Shown here piece by piece: positions 35,251 to 46,212 of a stretch of 64,000 bases of DNA. The notes below the pieces were generated by a model that saw only the letters and a program-made list of their open reading frames with translations, made no database searches and had not been told where the DNA came from. Position 1 is the stretch's first letter; each line of letters starts with the position of its first letter. The stretch comes from Ctenosaura bakeri (taxonomy: Eukaryota > Chordata > Lepidosauria > Squamata > Iguanidae). The stretch lies in NCBI GenBank assembly GCA_948474755.1, contig CAOLHI010000954.1:263501-327500 (forward strand). Reading direction: 5' to 3'. The position numbers and the translations under genes were made by a program.

Positions 35251-36580
35251 CCCAGAATGAAGGATGCAAATCTGAGAAATGTGCATCTCTACATCTTGCC
35301 CCTCGGCCCAGTTGTTCACAATATTAAATATGATTAACTATAGGATTTTTGTTTATCCAAAACAGGCAAAAATATGAGTGTTAACATTAACACAGCCTAA
35401 GGGCTGTTTTGAAGATACACTTACTTGAATCACAAAACAACTAGGTCAGTCTGTTACATAGAAACCATCCTGGTCTTCTAAGATTTGCATGGCCCACCAT
35501 GCAATGGATAATTTTGGCCAGATAGTTGTCTTTCATGCTTTGATGGAGTCCATTTCTTGAGAAATACCCCATATTTTCCCAAGAAAAGTTACATTAGGAA
35601 ATGGACATCCATACATTGTGTGTGTGTGTGTGTGCATATGATAGAAATATACATAAAGTGATTCATAGAGAATAATTCTGGGTAAAAATGTTTTAGAACA
35701 ACTACATTTGTGGGTTGTTGATGTTACATACCAAGAGCAGCCAACAAAAACTTGGTGTGACAATGTTGGCAGGAATATTAAGAGCATATTTAAATCCCAT
35801 GGGACAGCTCATTCTAGAGGTTTTTTTTAAGGTCAAATGGTATAAAAGGAGCACTGCAGAGATACATAGCTGTGTCCATTTGCTATGAGAAAACTGAGAG
35901 GCTATTGACCATTAAGGATTGTTGGCACAGCAATAAGTATACACCTTCCATGCAGATGGTTACATCTTCAGTCCCCAGAATCTCAAAACTCTTAACAGCA
36001 GGGTATTTGGAATAAAGGAAGTAGGTTTTGAATCAGGGTAGCCTAACCACAATTATAGTTTTCCTATCTGAGAAACTCAGTTTAACCCGCTTACACTATT
36101 TTTTTAAAACTTGCATCGTCTATGTTGTGGGATATTTTCCATTCTCAGTGATAACATTCCAGTGGGTTGCAGTAAATACAAATGACCCATGTCTGAAGGA
36201 CTGTTTTTGTGTCCAAAATTAGATGTGTTCCATACAAATACCAACAGCCACAAACTATAAGCTGGTCTTAAAATATAATAAAGTCAGATAAATAAAAACA
36301 TAAAATAAGACAAACATTTCCTGTACTTCCTGTAGGGTGGGGAATTTACTGATGCTAATGAACTGTAATGTGTCTCCAGCAGAATAAATTTCCATTTTCC
36401 CCAAATGGGACCAATATAAACCTTTTTCAGGTAGAGAAGTGAATCTTTATTTTCCACATTAGCAAACAAAACAATTTAAATGTTTTCTCTCTAATATGAA
36501 ACATTACACATTTTTTACATATTTTTGTATGTTTTTCTTATTGCATTTTAGCAAGGGAAAACATGCTGTTTGAAACTAGG
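35251..36580. other. No gene; unique DNA
   Basis: A (TG)n run at about 35619-35634. A TATA-like 'ggtataaaaggagc' at about 35839-35852 has no supporting promoter context. No exon recognised. Confidence 0.4.
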
Positions 36581-36581
36581 G

Positions 36582-36610
36582 CCCTTTCTGCGCGATACAC
36601 CCAACCTGCC
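36582..36610. mobile_element. Possible terminus of a GC-rich MITE
   Basis: 'ggccctttctgcgcgataca' resembles the family terminus GGCCCTTTCCGCATG. No body or right end follows; an antisense CR1 begins about 40 bases on, which may have disrupted it. Confidence 0.3.
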
Positions 36611-36647
36611 ATGAAGATGGAATAGGATGGGGTCAGGACAACACTTA

Positions 36648-37135
36648 TAGAATGATAGAATCACAGAGTAGGAAGAGACCACAGGGACCATCCATCCAAC
36701 CCCCTACCATGCAGGAACCCATATCAAAGCACTCCTGATAGATGGCCATCCAGCCTCTGCTTAAAAACCTCCAAAGAAGGAGACTCCACAACACTCCAAG
36801 GCAGCATATTCCACTGCCAGACAGCCCTGACCATCAGGAAGTTCTTCTTGAGGTTAAAGTGGAATCTCCTTTCCTGCAACTTGGATCCATTGTTCCTTGT
36901 CCTAGTTTCTGGAGCAGCAGAAAACAAGCCCGCTCCCCCCTCAACATGACATCCCTTCAAATATCTAAGCATGGCTATCTTGTCCCCTCTTAACCTTCTC
37001 TGCTGCAGACTAAACATCCCCAGCTCCCTAAGCCGCTCCTCATAGGGCATGGCTTCCAGGCCCTTCACCAGTTTGGTCACCCTCCTCTGGACACGCTCCA
37101 GCTTGTCACAACATCGTCCTGGACCCATCCTTCTC
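36648..37135 (-). mobile_element. CR1 LINE, 3'-end copy (antisense)
   Basis: The reverse complement encodes the ORF2 C-terminus: 'LERVQRRVTKLVKGLEAMPY', '[18 protein letters not shown]', '[20 protein letters not shown]', and '[18 protein letters not shown]'. Residue for residue this is very close to the CR1 at 57.8-58.2 kb. It ends in the antisense 3' terminus near 'atagaatgatagaatcacag'. The frame is open over about 125 residues of LINE protein. The 5' truncation point is near 37110-37135. Confidence 0.9.
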
Positions 37136-37710
37136 CCGTCCCTAGGCAGCGTGATTGTGCTATAAATCATTGATGGTTTTTCCTGATTAGTGACTAGCTG
37201 TCATGCCACCCTTCTGCTGCTCACCCATACTTACCTTCACTGTGGAGGTCCTGGAAGTATAATGGCTGTGCTTCCTGCCTAGGGTACCCTGAGAAAGTAC
37301 CTGGCTGCACTGTGGAAGGAAGGAAGTGGCACAGCCATCACGCTTCCTGGTTCCCATAGGCAGCCAGTGCAGAGGGCAGCACTCCATCACATTCTTCTCC
37401 TGGAAAAGCCACTGCCGCCATTGTCACTGGATGCCACCAGGACAGAGGTAAGCTGCACTAAGGGTCTAATACTCTTTTTTTTTTTTTAAACAAAATACTG
37501 CATTTTGCATTAAAAATGTGTAAAACATGTATTGAGTTGTATTGAGACACTATTTTTCATTGGACAGGAAAAAATATGATTGTTCTTTATTGTGCTTGCA
37601 CATCTGATTCAGCTGAATGCTAAAATGATTTCGGCTGATTTGGACTGGCTTTACACCTCTAGATGATTAGCTGGGCTCAGATTGGTTCTGGGGTAGAATG
37701 GAATAATCCC
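37136..37710. other. No gene; GC-mixed unique DNA
   Basis: No exon or named repeat. A poly-T tract lies at about 37473-37486. Confidence 0.45.
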
Positions 37711-37757
37711 TCTCCCCCATCTCCCTCCCTCCCTCCCTCTCTCCCTCCCTCCCTCAG
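37711..37757. repeat. (CCCT)n pyrimidine tract
   Basis: A pure pyrimidine run of ccct/ctcc units (interrupted by an 'at') on the plus strand. It abuts the minisatellite on its right. Confidence 0.85.
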
Positions 37758-37800
37758 GTGGTTGGGGGAAAGGGGATGGGGCACGGGAATGGAGAGGAAG

Positions 37801-38178
37801 GTGGGTGAGCATGTCCATTCACTTACTTAACTCATTCTCTCAGGTAGGCTGGCCAGGGGTATATGGTGAGATGGAGGAGCAGGATGAGGGAGGTAAACAC
37901 GTTTGTTCTTTCTCTGCCCCCTCCCTCATGCAGATAGGCAGGGGAAGGTGGTGTGATAAGGGAGAGGGAGGAGAGAGGGTGCATGCATGCATCCCTTCTT
38001 TCACTCACTCATGCAGGCAAACAGGGAAGGGAGAAGGGGAACATGGGGGAGGGTTTGTGTGTTCCCTCATGCACTCACTCACTTGTGGAGGTGAGGCGAA
38101 AGGGATAGGAGAGGGAGCAGCAGGAGGGATTGGTATATGCATGCATTCCCTTGCTCAATCAATAAGTGAAAGTGGATA
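37801..38178. repeat. Degenerate minisatellite, ~70-90 bp units, open in one frame
   Basis: At least four units are anchored by similar 'ctcaggtaggctggccaggg', 'catgcagataggcagggg', 'catgcaggcaaacaggg' and 'acttgtggaggtgagg' motifs starting near 37839, 37928, 38010 and 38081. Each is followed by a purine-rich gggag/agaggg stretch and a 'gcatgcat'/'cattccctt' part. Frame 37805-38179 stays open for 124 codons and shows the repeat in protein as alternating 'CSLMHSL'-like and 'GKGEGEHGG'-like stretches. No known domain, so I read the frame as a by-product of the repeat. Confidence 0.65.
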
Positions 38179-38199
38179 GATATTCACTGTTTTTCCACT

Positions 38200-38262
38200 T
38201 TTGAAGGGGTCCTGTACCACTAACATGCACTGAAGTGGAGGGCTGACTGTAATGCAAATCGA
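38200..38262. mobile_element. Possible Tc1/mariner-type terminus
   Basis: 'gaagtggagggctgactgta' ends with TA and resembles the inverted terminus of Tigger/pogo-like elements (a 'cagtcagccctcc'-type start). No opposite end was found, so this is weak. Confidence 0.3.
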
Positions 38263-38374
38263 TATGGTATTCCTAGGGACAGAAGGTGGCATTCTAGTTT
38301 CTCACTACCTTTGGTGAGACATGGAAAAACCAGGAGTTTGGTGATAGTGGAAGCATGTCTGCTTCACACCTAGT

Positions 38375-38570
38375 TAAAATTTAAAAGGCTCAGGTGGTGG
38401 TAGTGGGAGCAACCCTGTTTCTAGGCTACCCCTAGACTGCAGAATGACTTGCCAGAAGAGATTTGACAGCAAAATATGCTGTCCAGATTCAGCAAAGAGC
38501 TAAAGACCTATCTCATCCAGAAGGCCTACCCAGCCCATTTTTAATTGTACTTTTAATGTTACTTTTCATT
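38375..38570 (+). mobile_element. Decayed LINE ORF2 C-terminus and 3' region
   Basis: 'cagaatgacttgccagaaga' and 'agagctaaagacctatctca' translate, with breaks, like the 'LWNDLPEEI ... FSKELKTYL' ending typical of L2/CR1-like LINEs. A T-rich UTR-like 'tttttaattgtacttttaatg' follows. Assignment is by pattern only. Confidence 0.4.
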
Positions 38571-40552
38571 GTACGGAAGGCAGCAAGAACAACATCACCA
38601 TGGCAGACAGTTCCTAAGATGGCAGGCAGACGTTTTGGTTCACCACTGAAAAGGCAGAACACTGCCTGGGACAAGTTGAGATGGAATTGAATAGCAGTAT
38701 TGCTTTCTGCCTTCACTAAAGCCAGAGAATTGAGCAGAGGTAAATTTGCTGAGATTTTTAGCCCAAGAAGTTTGTACTCATTCACTTTAAGAGGCAGCAC
38801 CAAGTGATCTTGCTCAGAGGAAAAGCAGAAAGGTCCCAGCAGCCAAAGCAGCAGGGGTAACAGCTGTAGGGAAGTAAAAATGAAAAAAAAAAGTACTGAA
38901 TCCCCTGAAAGTAGCAGCCCTCAGTCTCTCTTCCCCTGCCCCAAGGTTTAAAGGAGAGAACTATAGAAGAACTGAGGCAGGTAAGCATAGGGCCAAAAGA
39001 TGAGAAGCTTCCAGCAGCAACCCAAATGGTTATATACCTTAAATGATCAAGGGGTTTCACCGAGGGATTGCTGCACCAATAGGATTGCTGGTAAAGCATC
39101 CTCTCATCACACTTTGGACTGCATGAAGAATAAAGCAAAAGTACCTTCACAGCACATAAGCTGTTATACCTTTATCATTGCTATTAGAATTGTCATTTCT
39201 GATTATTACTTAGCCTTCTACAGAATTAACTGACTGATCCTCTGTCTTCTTGACTCAAGAAGTGAGAAGCATGTGGACACTGATATTCTCCATTTCTACT
39301 TCTCCCTCTTCCTCTCTGTTTGCCACTTTTGTCCAGTTTACTTTCAGTGTCCCATTGACTTTGCATTTTTGTGATACAGTTTTTTGGGTAACACTGCCGG
39401 AACAGTAGCAACTTGAATTATGAAGATTGACCAGTCAACTTCTGTCTATCTATAGAAAAATGTCATACAAGTACCTAGCATAAACCCTCCTGAAGCTACC
39501 TGTCCCAAGAGTTATGCTTTGTTGCAGAAATCAGACATGGATATCATGCATCTACATTTTATGCAGCTGTTTGAAAAAAAAAGTTTCATCAGGGTTTTTC
39601 CCCAAGGAAATTAATGGTAAACAAGATTGCTGAATCTCAGTTCAGATTTGAGGCCCAGACTGAGTTGAACTGATCCAGACCAAACTGGATCCAGATCAGA
39701 ATGATGTCATAAAGTTCTGAACTGAATCAAAGGACACAAGTGTTCATTAAATTCCTTTATTATGGTGCTCAAAAGGTGTTTAAATGAATGGACAAGCAGG
39801 AGGAACAGGCTAGCCCAAGCTATTCACATCAATCTCTTCATATGAAAAGGAGAATCTGCTACACTTCCTGATGTGATCAGACATCCTGATTTTTCTGTAG
39901 AAGAGGCTGTGATGAGGAGGGTGGAGCCAACTTGCTTCACCTGCTTGTACATTTATTTCAAACCCTTTCTCAGTGCATGAGCTGGGCTCTACTGTCAACT
40001 GTATCACATTGTTTCTGCTTCACTGTATCACTTTGTTGAAAAATGGCATAGGATGTTGTTGTTTTGCTTTTTGTATCCACATTCTCCTTTGTAACCCAAT
40101 TTGTACCCCACTGGGACACAAATATTTATCCCAATGGCAAAAATCATCTGAATTGTGAGGACCTGCTTTTGCTCCAGCTGTTTTTCATTTGTAAAATAAA
40201 TAAATAAATCTGTACACAGCAAGTGGCTGAAATTTGGAGAAATCATTTACAGTTGTTTAGGTGCCGGTGTCGCAGAATGCTTATAATGTAGGTGCGGTAC
40301 CATCTGATTTTTGCAACAAAATGTAATTCTTGAGAACTAAAATGCTCCATCCTATTGCATGAAGGTTAAATGGCCCTAGTGAAACCTATGAGTTGATATG
40401 TGGTCGTAGTGATTAGGTTCTTGTCTCTTTGTCATACAGAATATTTGGAAGAGGAACATTGAACCTAATTGCTACTTTCAGCTATAGTCTTTGAATCTGT
40501 GATGTATCGAGAATCCATTAGAGAATAAAGCAAAAGTACCATTACAGAAGCC
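38571..40552. other. No gene; unique DNA
   Basis: A short self-similar stretch rich in 'gatccagatc/gaactgaat' lies at about 39640-39730. No exon or named repeat otherwise. Confidence 0.45.
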
Positions 40553-40707
40553 ATACATAGTATAATGGTTTGAATATTGGACTAGAATGCTGGTGACCAT
40601 GGATTGGATCCCCACTCAGCCATGGAAACCCACTGGGTGACCAGGACATGTCATATTCTCTCAGCCTTAGAGGAAGGAAAAGGCAAACCCCTTCTGAACA
40701 AACTTTC
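40553..40707 (+). mobile_element. BovB-tailed SINE, 5' part
   Basis: The head 'atagtataatggtttgaata', 'ccatggaaacccactgggtg', 'attctctcagccttagagg' and 'ccccttctgaacaaac' are present. It stops before the 3' tail. Directly after lies sequence also seen near 47960-48110. Confidence 0.8.
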
Positions 40708-40864
40708 ACTGCTGGCTTGCAGAAGTGTGTCTGCACTAAATAATGCAAACACTGCAGTAAACAAAGCCTGAGCTGGGAAAGAGCGAGATTCTACTGCTCC
40801 AGAATCCAAGTGGTTTGTAGAAGATTCAAAATGTTTTTGTTTGATTAATGCAAAGTTCACCTGA
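40708..40864. repeat. Unnamed repeat shared with ~47960-48110
   Basis: 'gcctgagctgggaaagagcg' and 'agattctactgctcc' at 40768-40800 match 'acctgagcggggaaagagtg' and 'ggattctactctag' near 48026-48060, with flanking similarity in the same order. Two copies show that it is a dispersed repeat. I do not recognise the family. Confidence 0.5.
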
Positions 40865-41354
40865 CCTAGCTGCAGTGATGCAGACTCGAGTTGATCAACT
40901 GGAACTCAAGTCGGACTTAAGTCTCTTCAATGACTTGACTCTCACTCGACTTGTCAATAAATGATTGACAGACTTGAATCGAGACTCGTCTTTTTTTTTC
41001 AGTGATCAACTTGCTGCCCTCTCCCCCCTCCAGCCTTTCCCCAATCAGCAGTGAGGAAATGATATGCTGATGACCCAATGAGAATTGCATAGGCTCCTTA
41101 TCCATGCCTCTCTACCTCTCTTTTGTTTCCTATCTTTCTTCAGAAGCCGTTAACAGGAAAACAAAACTAGTGGGACTAGTTAAAAGGGTGAAAACAGGGC
41201 GTTGCACATTTTTTCTGGTAAGTGTGAACAAGGAGTGATCTCTGTATCTGATTGAGGGTAGGATTAGGGGTTGAAATCCTATCAATGTTAATGTGAAATC
41301 CTCTTCCTCCTCTCCATTCCCCATCTAGCCAGTTCATTGCTCAGTCAGAAACAG

Positions 41355-41528
41355 TTTCCTTCAGTTTGCCTTTCCTGTTCTTTGATGGCTGAAGGTTCCT
41401 TCCAAGCCTGCTTGCTCTTGAGTAAATGGGAAAGAAAGCCATGGCAGTGTGGAAAGCATTTTCCTTCAGAAGGGCTTTCCTGTTTCTCCATGGCTGAGGA
41501 CATCCTTCCAAGCCAACTTGCTCTCAGC
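41355..41528. repeat. Imperfect tandem duplication inside the hAT element
   Basis: The two units start at 'tttccttcagtttgcc' (41355) and 'tttccttcagaaggg' (41460). Both run through 'tttcctg', 'atggctgagg' or 'atggctgaagg', 'ccttccaagcc' and 'cttgctctyag'. Period is about 105 bases. Confidence 0.7.
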
Positions 41529-41531
41529 TTA

Positions 41532-42019
41532 GGCCCTTTTCACACGCGGGCGGCAGAACGGGGAAAGCCACGCCAAAACGGGGCTTACCTTGTTCCATCG
41601 CTGCGCAGAGCATCACGTTTCACTGCTCCACACATTTGCAGCATCTGGCGGCGTCCGTGGCACTCAGCAGCACCCAAAATGGCGGATTTTTGACTGGCGG
41701 AGCCTCTCCACCAGTTGGAGAAGCTCGCCAACCAGAAATCCCACCCCCTGCCCGATCTGCAGGGATGCCCTTTCACGCGTCCGTAAATCCATATGGGCGC
41801 TGCAACAGGGCTGCACGGGGCTGGACGCCCCGTGCCTTTGAAAAACCACATAAAATGTGGTTTTTTCAAAAGCACGCGGCGCCGCCACTTGCTGGCACCT
41901 GACCGCGGATTGGGGTGTGGAATTACACGAGAGTAATCCACCCCAATTTGCGTAACGGTGTAGACGACCTCCGTGGAGGTCGATCTACACTGTTTTTTTA
42001 ACCCCATGTGAAAAGGGCC
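41532..42019. mobile_element. GC-rich MITE, subfamily A (complete, 488 bp), nested
   Basis: Ends are GGCCCTTTTCACACGCGG and CATGTGAAAAGGGCC. The 3-bp duplication TTA is exact (41529-41531, 42020-42022). Inner blocks match 1-289 and 31514-31978: 'cccaaaatggcggatttttg', 'gatctgcagggatgccc', the 'aaaaaccacataaaatgtggttttt' palindrome (seen around 41837-41867), 'ggaattacacgagagtaatcc', and 'gacctccgtggaggtc'. It carries intact CpGs, so it is probably the youngest of the copies (inference). Confidence 0.9.
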
Positions 42020-44178
42020 TTAATCTCCCCTACACACAGATCACCAGCACCTTTTTTTTTTCTGTTAAGGCTGGCTCCCATACTTGAGACTTGACTTGAG
42101 TCATCTTGCAAGGACTTGAGACTCAACTTGAGCCTTGAAGGTAGGGACTTGACTTGACTTGAGACTTGGAGTAAAATACTTACATACATCATTGCCTAGC
42201 TGTTACATTCCACATATGCATATTGTTAGTTCTAATTCACTGAAACGTTTTGAACTGCTCTTCCTCATTTGCTGCAGTAACCTACCCCTATTTTTCCATG
42301 TTATTTCTACCAAATTTTCTGTTGAAGAAGCAATTCCCTGGTACATTTCATTAACAGAAATATACCTATATAAGATTTTTAATCAGGTTGCAATGCTAAA
42401 ATAAGCTTAAAAACATAACCAGTAGAAATTCAGAATGAATTCTAAACGTTCTAAGCACAAGACAACAAAATGAGGAAAGACAACTTTCTAGAAAGTGGAG
42501 GACAGGCTTGGCATAGCCCTACCTTTGCCTCTTCATCAGAGATTGATAAAAGACTGCCCCTGCCCCAGAGTAAATTTCTCACACATCTCCCCTTTTAATT
42601 TGAAAAACAGTGAAGGACATGCCTTTTCCCTAATAGCAAGGCCAACCTTGAAAATGAGAATAGCCAGGTGGCATCAACCACCTAACAACCTAACAACCAG
42701 CTGGGCTGGTTTAAAAATTGACCAGATGGCTTCTGTTAAATTCTTTATCCTTTACACACACACCCATTTTTAGTTCTTTTTATATGTATATATGAAGAAG
42801 ATACAAGCTTGGTTTGTCTGCTTTTTGGTTCACTTGAAGGTTTAAGTGAAGGTGCAGCCCTTAAGGTTATTATAACTCTGCTGTTTTCTTTGATAAATTA
42901 CATGAATAACATTTGAGACAATGCATGGTTAAATATTTATGCTTAGTACTACAGAACCAGGGGGGGAATGCACCAAAAATATCTTAGAAGAATAAATATA
43001 TTTACCTAAATAAATTACTAAGACAAATATACTCCTCTGTGTTCTGTCCCAATAAACAGTAGGTATTCACTAAATTGTGGAATATAAATGGCTCATTTCC
43101 TCTAAATATACACTGAAAGATCTATAACATGTTACACATTTCCTGTGCTTTGCATATATATTTCAATATTCATCATGAAAAGGTTTGCACATGTGTCAAT
43201 ATACATTACTTTGCATACATTAAGAAAATATTTTGGGGGAAAAATTATGTACTTTTACTATTATTGGTACATATCAGTAGAGGTAGTGGGGAGGTTGTGA
43301 AAGCTCTATTTCACGATTAACCCTTTCTCTGCTCTTCTCCCTCTCTCCCTCTCTTTTTATCAACATGACATTTTCACAAAATGAATTGCTTGCTTAGACA
43401 CAGCTAACTAAATAAAAGCAGGCCAGAGCTGATAGTATGAAAAATGGATTTTCATTACTATCTCATTGATTCTTGTAAATAAGGGCCCGAGGCCTGCTCC
43501 GAAAAGGCTGCAAAGAGTAATAATTTAATCTGAGGTGACATAGACCAAAATGTATGTGGACAAAAATCATCCTTGAATATTAAACAACAGCCTCAAGACA
43601 GAGAAAAGTGTTAGGGGCACATTTAAATGTATGCAGATCGGTGGGTAACATATTTAAAAACAGAAATTAAAAATTCTTGTCATAAATCACATTTGCTGCC
43701 ATGGATATGCCTTGTTATGCTGGCGTTTAAGAAAACCTGAAAGGTTAAGGCAGTTGGTGCATTAATTCGCACACGGATAATTAATACTTTACTTGTGGCT
43801 ATTTATAAGAAATGGAAAATATAGTCAGATCAGCTGTGGCACTGTAGTAATTTGCAGGGGAAGAAATGAAAGCATGAGTCAATAGTTTTAACTGGACAAA
43901 TGTCAAATGCTTAATGATGCAGGATCCTAATTTGGAGACCCCTTGCAAGTTTTATATATATATATGTACACATAAAGGATAAAATAGTTCATTATTCTAT
44001 TACACATGTAATGTGTTTGACTTCCTTAACCCCTGCCATTTAATAGTGAAGATTTTTTTAACCATTGTAAATTCTCAGAAACTATCATCACAAGCTGAAA
44101 TTTGTCCATGCCATCATAAACTTAGTCATTCTTTAAAAATGGAGATGCCTGCTTTCTCCCTCTTTCCCTCTCCCCCCC

Positions 44179-44212
44179 GTGTGTGTGTGAAAGAGAGAGA
44201 GAGAGAGAGAGT
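44179..44212. repeat. (GT)n(GA)n compound microsatellite
   Basis: gtgtgtgtgtg followed by about eleven ga units. Confidence 0.9.
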
Positions 44213-45084
44213 ATAGGAACAGCAGAATCTTAGAACAGGATTCCAAACTCTGCTTTTTAGAGTGAGATCTGAGGAACTGGTAGCCTTTCTGCTTTCAGAA
44301 TGAAAATAGCCTTCTCTTCTCCATCATCCCAGCATGCTTCACTGCAAACCTGTATTTTTTGCACATGGTTATAAATGGAAAACAGTGCAATATCCTATTT
44401 TCTCAGAAGTAAACCCACACAATTGTATTAAGTTTCCTCTTCAAGCAGTATGCATAGTTTTGCAGCCTTAATTAGTATGCAAACCATCTCCAGCTTCAAC
44501 ACATAAGATTGTCACACACTATAACATGGCCTCTGTGATGCCTTTTACCAGTAATATTTTTTTTCTTCTTGTCCACGCCTTTTCTATTGAAGTCTGTGGA
44601 AGAACAGAATGTTATCCAATTTGGCTTCGGTTGACTTCCATTGTCTAAGCCAACACCTACAATTACTTCCAGCTTTATCAGTATAAAGACTACCAAGAGA
44701 CTCTCTGTTCTTTACCTAAAAGAGAGCTTATGAGCACTGGACTAGATAGAGACACTTTTGAGGTTTTGATATGAGTGTGGACAGTGACTTATTTGTATTT
44801 TCAAAATGGAAAATTAAAGTTTATCACCTTGTGCTACATTTCTGGTTCACAATCAGTCTAAAGGGGTCATTCAGTGTAAAAAGCTAATGCCGGATCGTGC
44901 CAGTCTGGGAGTCTGCCTAGAGTCTACCTCCATGCCAATTGCCACTGCCCTGGCCACAGAGGGAGAGAAGAAAAGGCAATATTGTCTGGACTTATTTCCT
45001 TCCCCCACCATTCCCTTTCCTTGTGTCAATTGTAAGCTGGAGGGCAAGGAACTGTCAAATTAACAATTTGTAAGCTACTCTTAA

Positions 45085-45155
45085 AAGAGATTTTGTGGCT
45101 GCAGAGCTGGATATAAAAACAATCAATCAATCAATCAATCAGTCAGTCAGTCAAT
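45085..45155 (+). mobile_element. LINE/SINE tail remnant with (AATC)n/(AGTC)n tract
   Basis: 'gattttgtggctgcagagct' and 'ggatataaaaac' resemble the squamate tail, and the tetranucleotide tract at 45120-45155 has expanded at its end. Confidence 0.45.
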
Positions 45156-45547
45156 AAGAGAGTTGCCATACCATCTAGCGTCTAGTGGTTTCATCCAGTT
45201 TCTAGGCATGCCATCCAGCACCTTCTTTACATTGTAGTGTGTGTGTGTGGAGGGGGGACTCCAACCCCTAACCCTGGTTTTATGAGTACAGAGTTCCAAC
45301 ATATATATACTCTTCCTGTTATTTGTGAGGATTTCCCAGCTGATCTCTGTCAAAATACTTGATGCATTCAAACGGTTAATGAATTACATGCATCTTTCCG
45401 GGGATATGATGCGGTTCATTACAAAATAGTTCTTCATTCTGTCAGAGCAACAGTAGCATCTTAACAAGACGTTTTAATAGTACCAGTCCATACAAGAGCA
45501 TGAAACAAATTACAAGTAATATAGTTCCCTGTCACAAATTACTTGAG

Positions 45548-45733
45548 CATTGTTGTAGTGCTTTTACTCCACTTTCAGCATTCGGTGGAATCCTGGTGTT
45601 TGCAGTTTAGGGAGGGGCATTTAGAAATCTCAGCCAGAGAGCTCTTTGGCCTCAGGAAACTACAAACCCCAGAATTTCACAGGATGTTGAAAGCAGAATA
45701 AGAGCACTATAACAGTGTAATGCAGAAATGGCC
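45548..45733. mobile_element. ~200 bp MITE, GGCC-terminus family (left tip missing)
   Basis: 'gtagtgcttttactccactt', 'attcggtggaatcctgg', 'tacaaaccccagaatttcac' and the end 'gtaatgcagaaatggcc' match the copy at 8512, which also has 'gcttttactcc'. These two appear to form a closer pair than the rest. The first ~15 bases are lost. Confidence 0.8.
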
Positions 45734-46020
45734 AAAGTTTACATTTCAAACATAATGCAACAAGATGGAACAATACAACTTTACTGATGGAATGAGTAAA
45801 GGTTTCTTGTTACTGTTTGCCTTTTTAAAGGCCGTTTTAAGAAGCATTCTGACATGATGATTTTTTTTAAAAAAAGGGAAATGAATTTTAGGCCACGATC
45901 TTGTCAATCTATGAGTAATGGAATGCAACAGAAAAAGACTGAGCAGCATTGCAAGTGGCAAGTTATCATTTTCAGCTCTGTAGTAAGTAATCATGATAGG
46001 TTGTCTCTCAGTGATAACTC

Positions 46021-46212
46021 AGCATGGTGTGGTTGTTTGAGTGTTGTACTAGGACTGTGGAGAACAGAACCTTGGACAAGTCACACTCTCTCAGCCTCGG
46101 AGGAAAGCAACAGCAAATCCCCTCTGAACAAATTTTGCCAGGAAAACCCCAAAATAGATTTGCCTTAAGATCTCCATGAGTTGGAAGGGACTTGAAAGCA
46201 CAAAACAACAAC
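46021..46212 (+). mobile_element. BovB-tailed SINE (nearly full-length)
   Basis: Blocks in order: 'agcatggtgtggttgtttga', 'caagtcacactctctcagcc', 'ggaaagcaacagcaaatccc', 'gccaggaaaacccc', 'agatttgccttaagatctcc', and 'gggacttgaaagcacaaaac' + aacaac. The B-box to 'ggaaacccactggg' segment is deleted after the head. Confidence 0.85.

Larger units (their letters stand above)
40873..42194. mobile_element. hAT element hosting a nested GC-rich MITE
   Basis: A perfect 8-bp duplication CCTAGCTG flanks it (40865-40872 and 42195-42202). The termini are CAGTGATGCAGAC and, inverted from the right end, CAATGATGTATG. Both subterminal regions are dense in 'gacttgag'/'ctcaagtc' words (about 40880-40990 and 42060-42170), which could serve as transposase sites (inference). 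No transposase frame remains, so it is non-autonomous. Inside lie a ~105-bp imperfect tandem duplication (41355-41530) and the complete MITE at 41532-42019. Confidence 0.85.
42203..45540. other. No gene; unique AT-rich DNA with a strong conserved-element candidate
   Basis: No exon recognised. About 43440-43960 is repeat-free and rich in TAATTA, TTATAAG and GATA/CAGATCAGCTG-type words, and stands out as an enhancer-like candidate (inference). Simple repeats: (TA)n near 43954-43967, (GT)n(GA)n at 44179-44212, and (AATC)n/(AGTC)n at 45120-45155. The last follows a 'ggctgcagagctggatataa' LINE/SINE tail-like end. Confidence 0.4.

Noticed and set aside
35839..35852. TATA-like ggtataaaagg as a promoter
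   Set aside because: No initiator, downstream exon or CpG context; one motif is not enough.
41585..42007. 140-codon minus-strand frame and several overlapping frames
   Set aside because: All lie within the CpG-rich MITE, and the same DNA recurs non-collinearly in other copies with disrupted frames.
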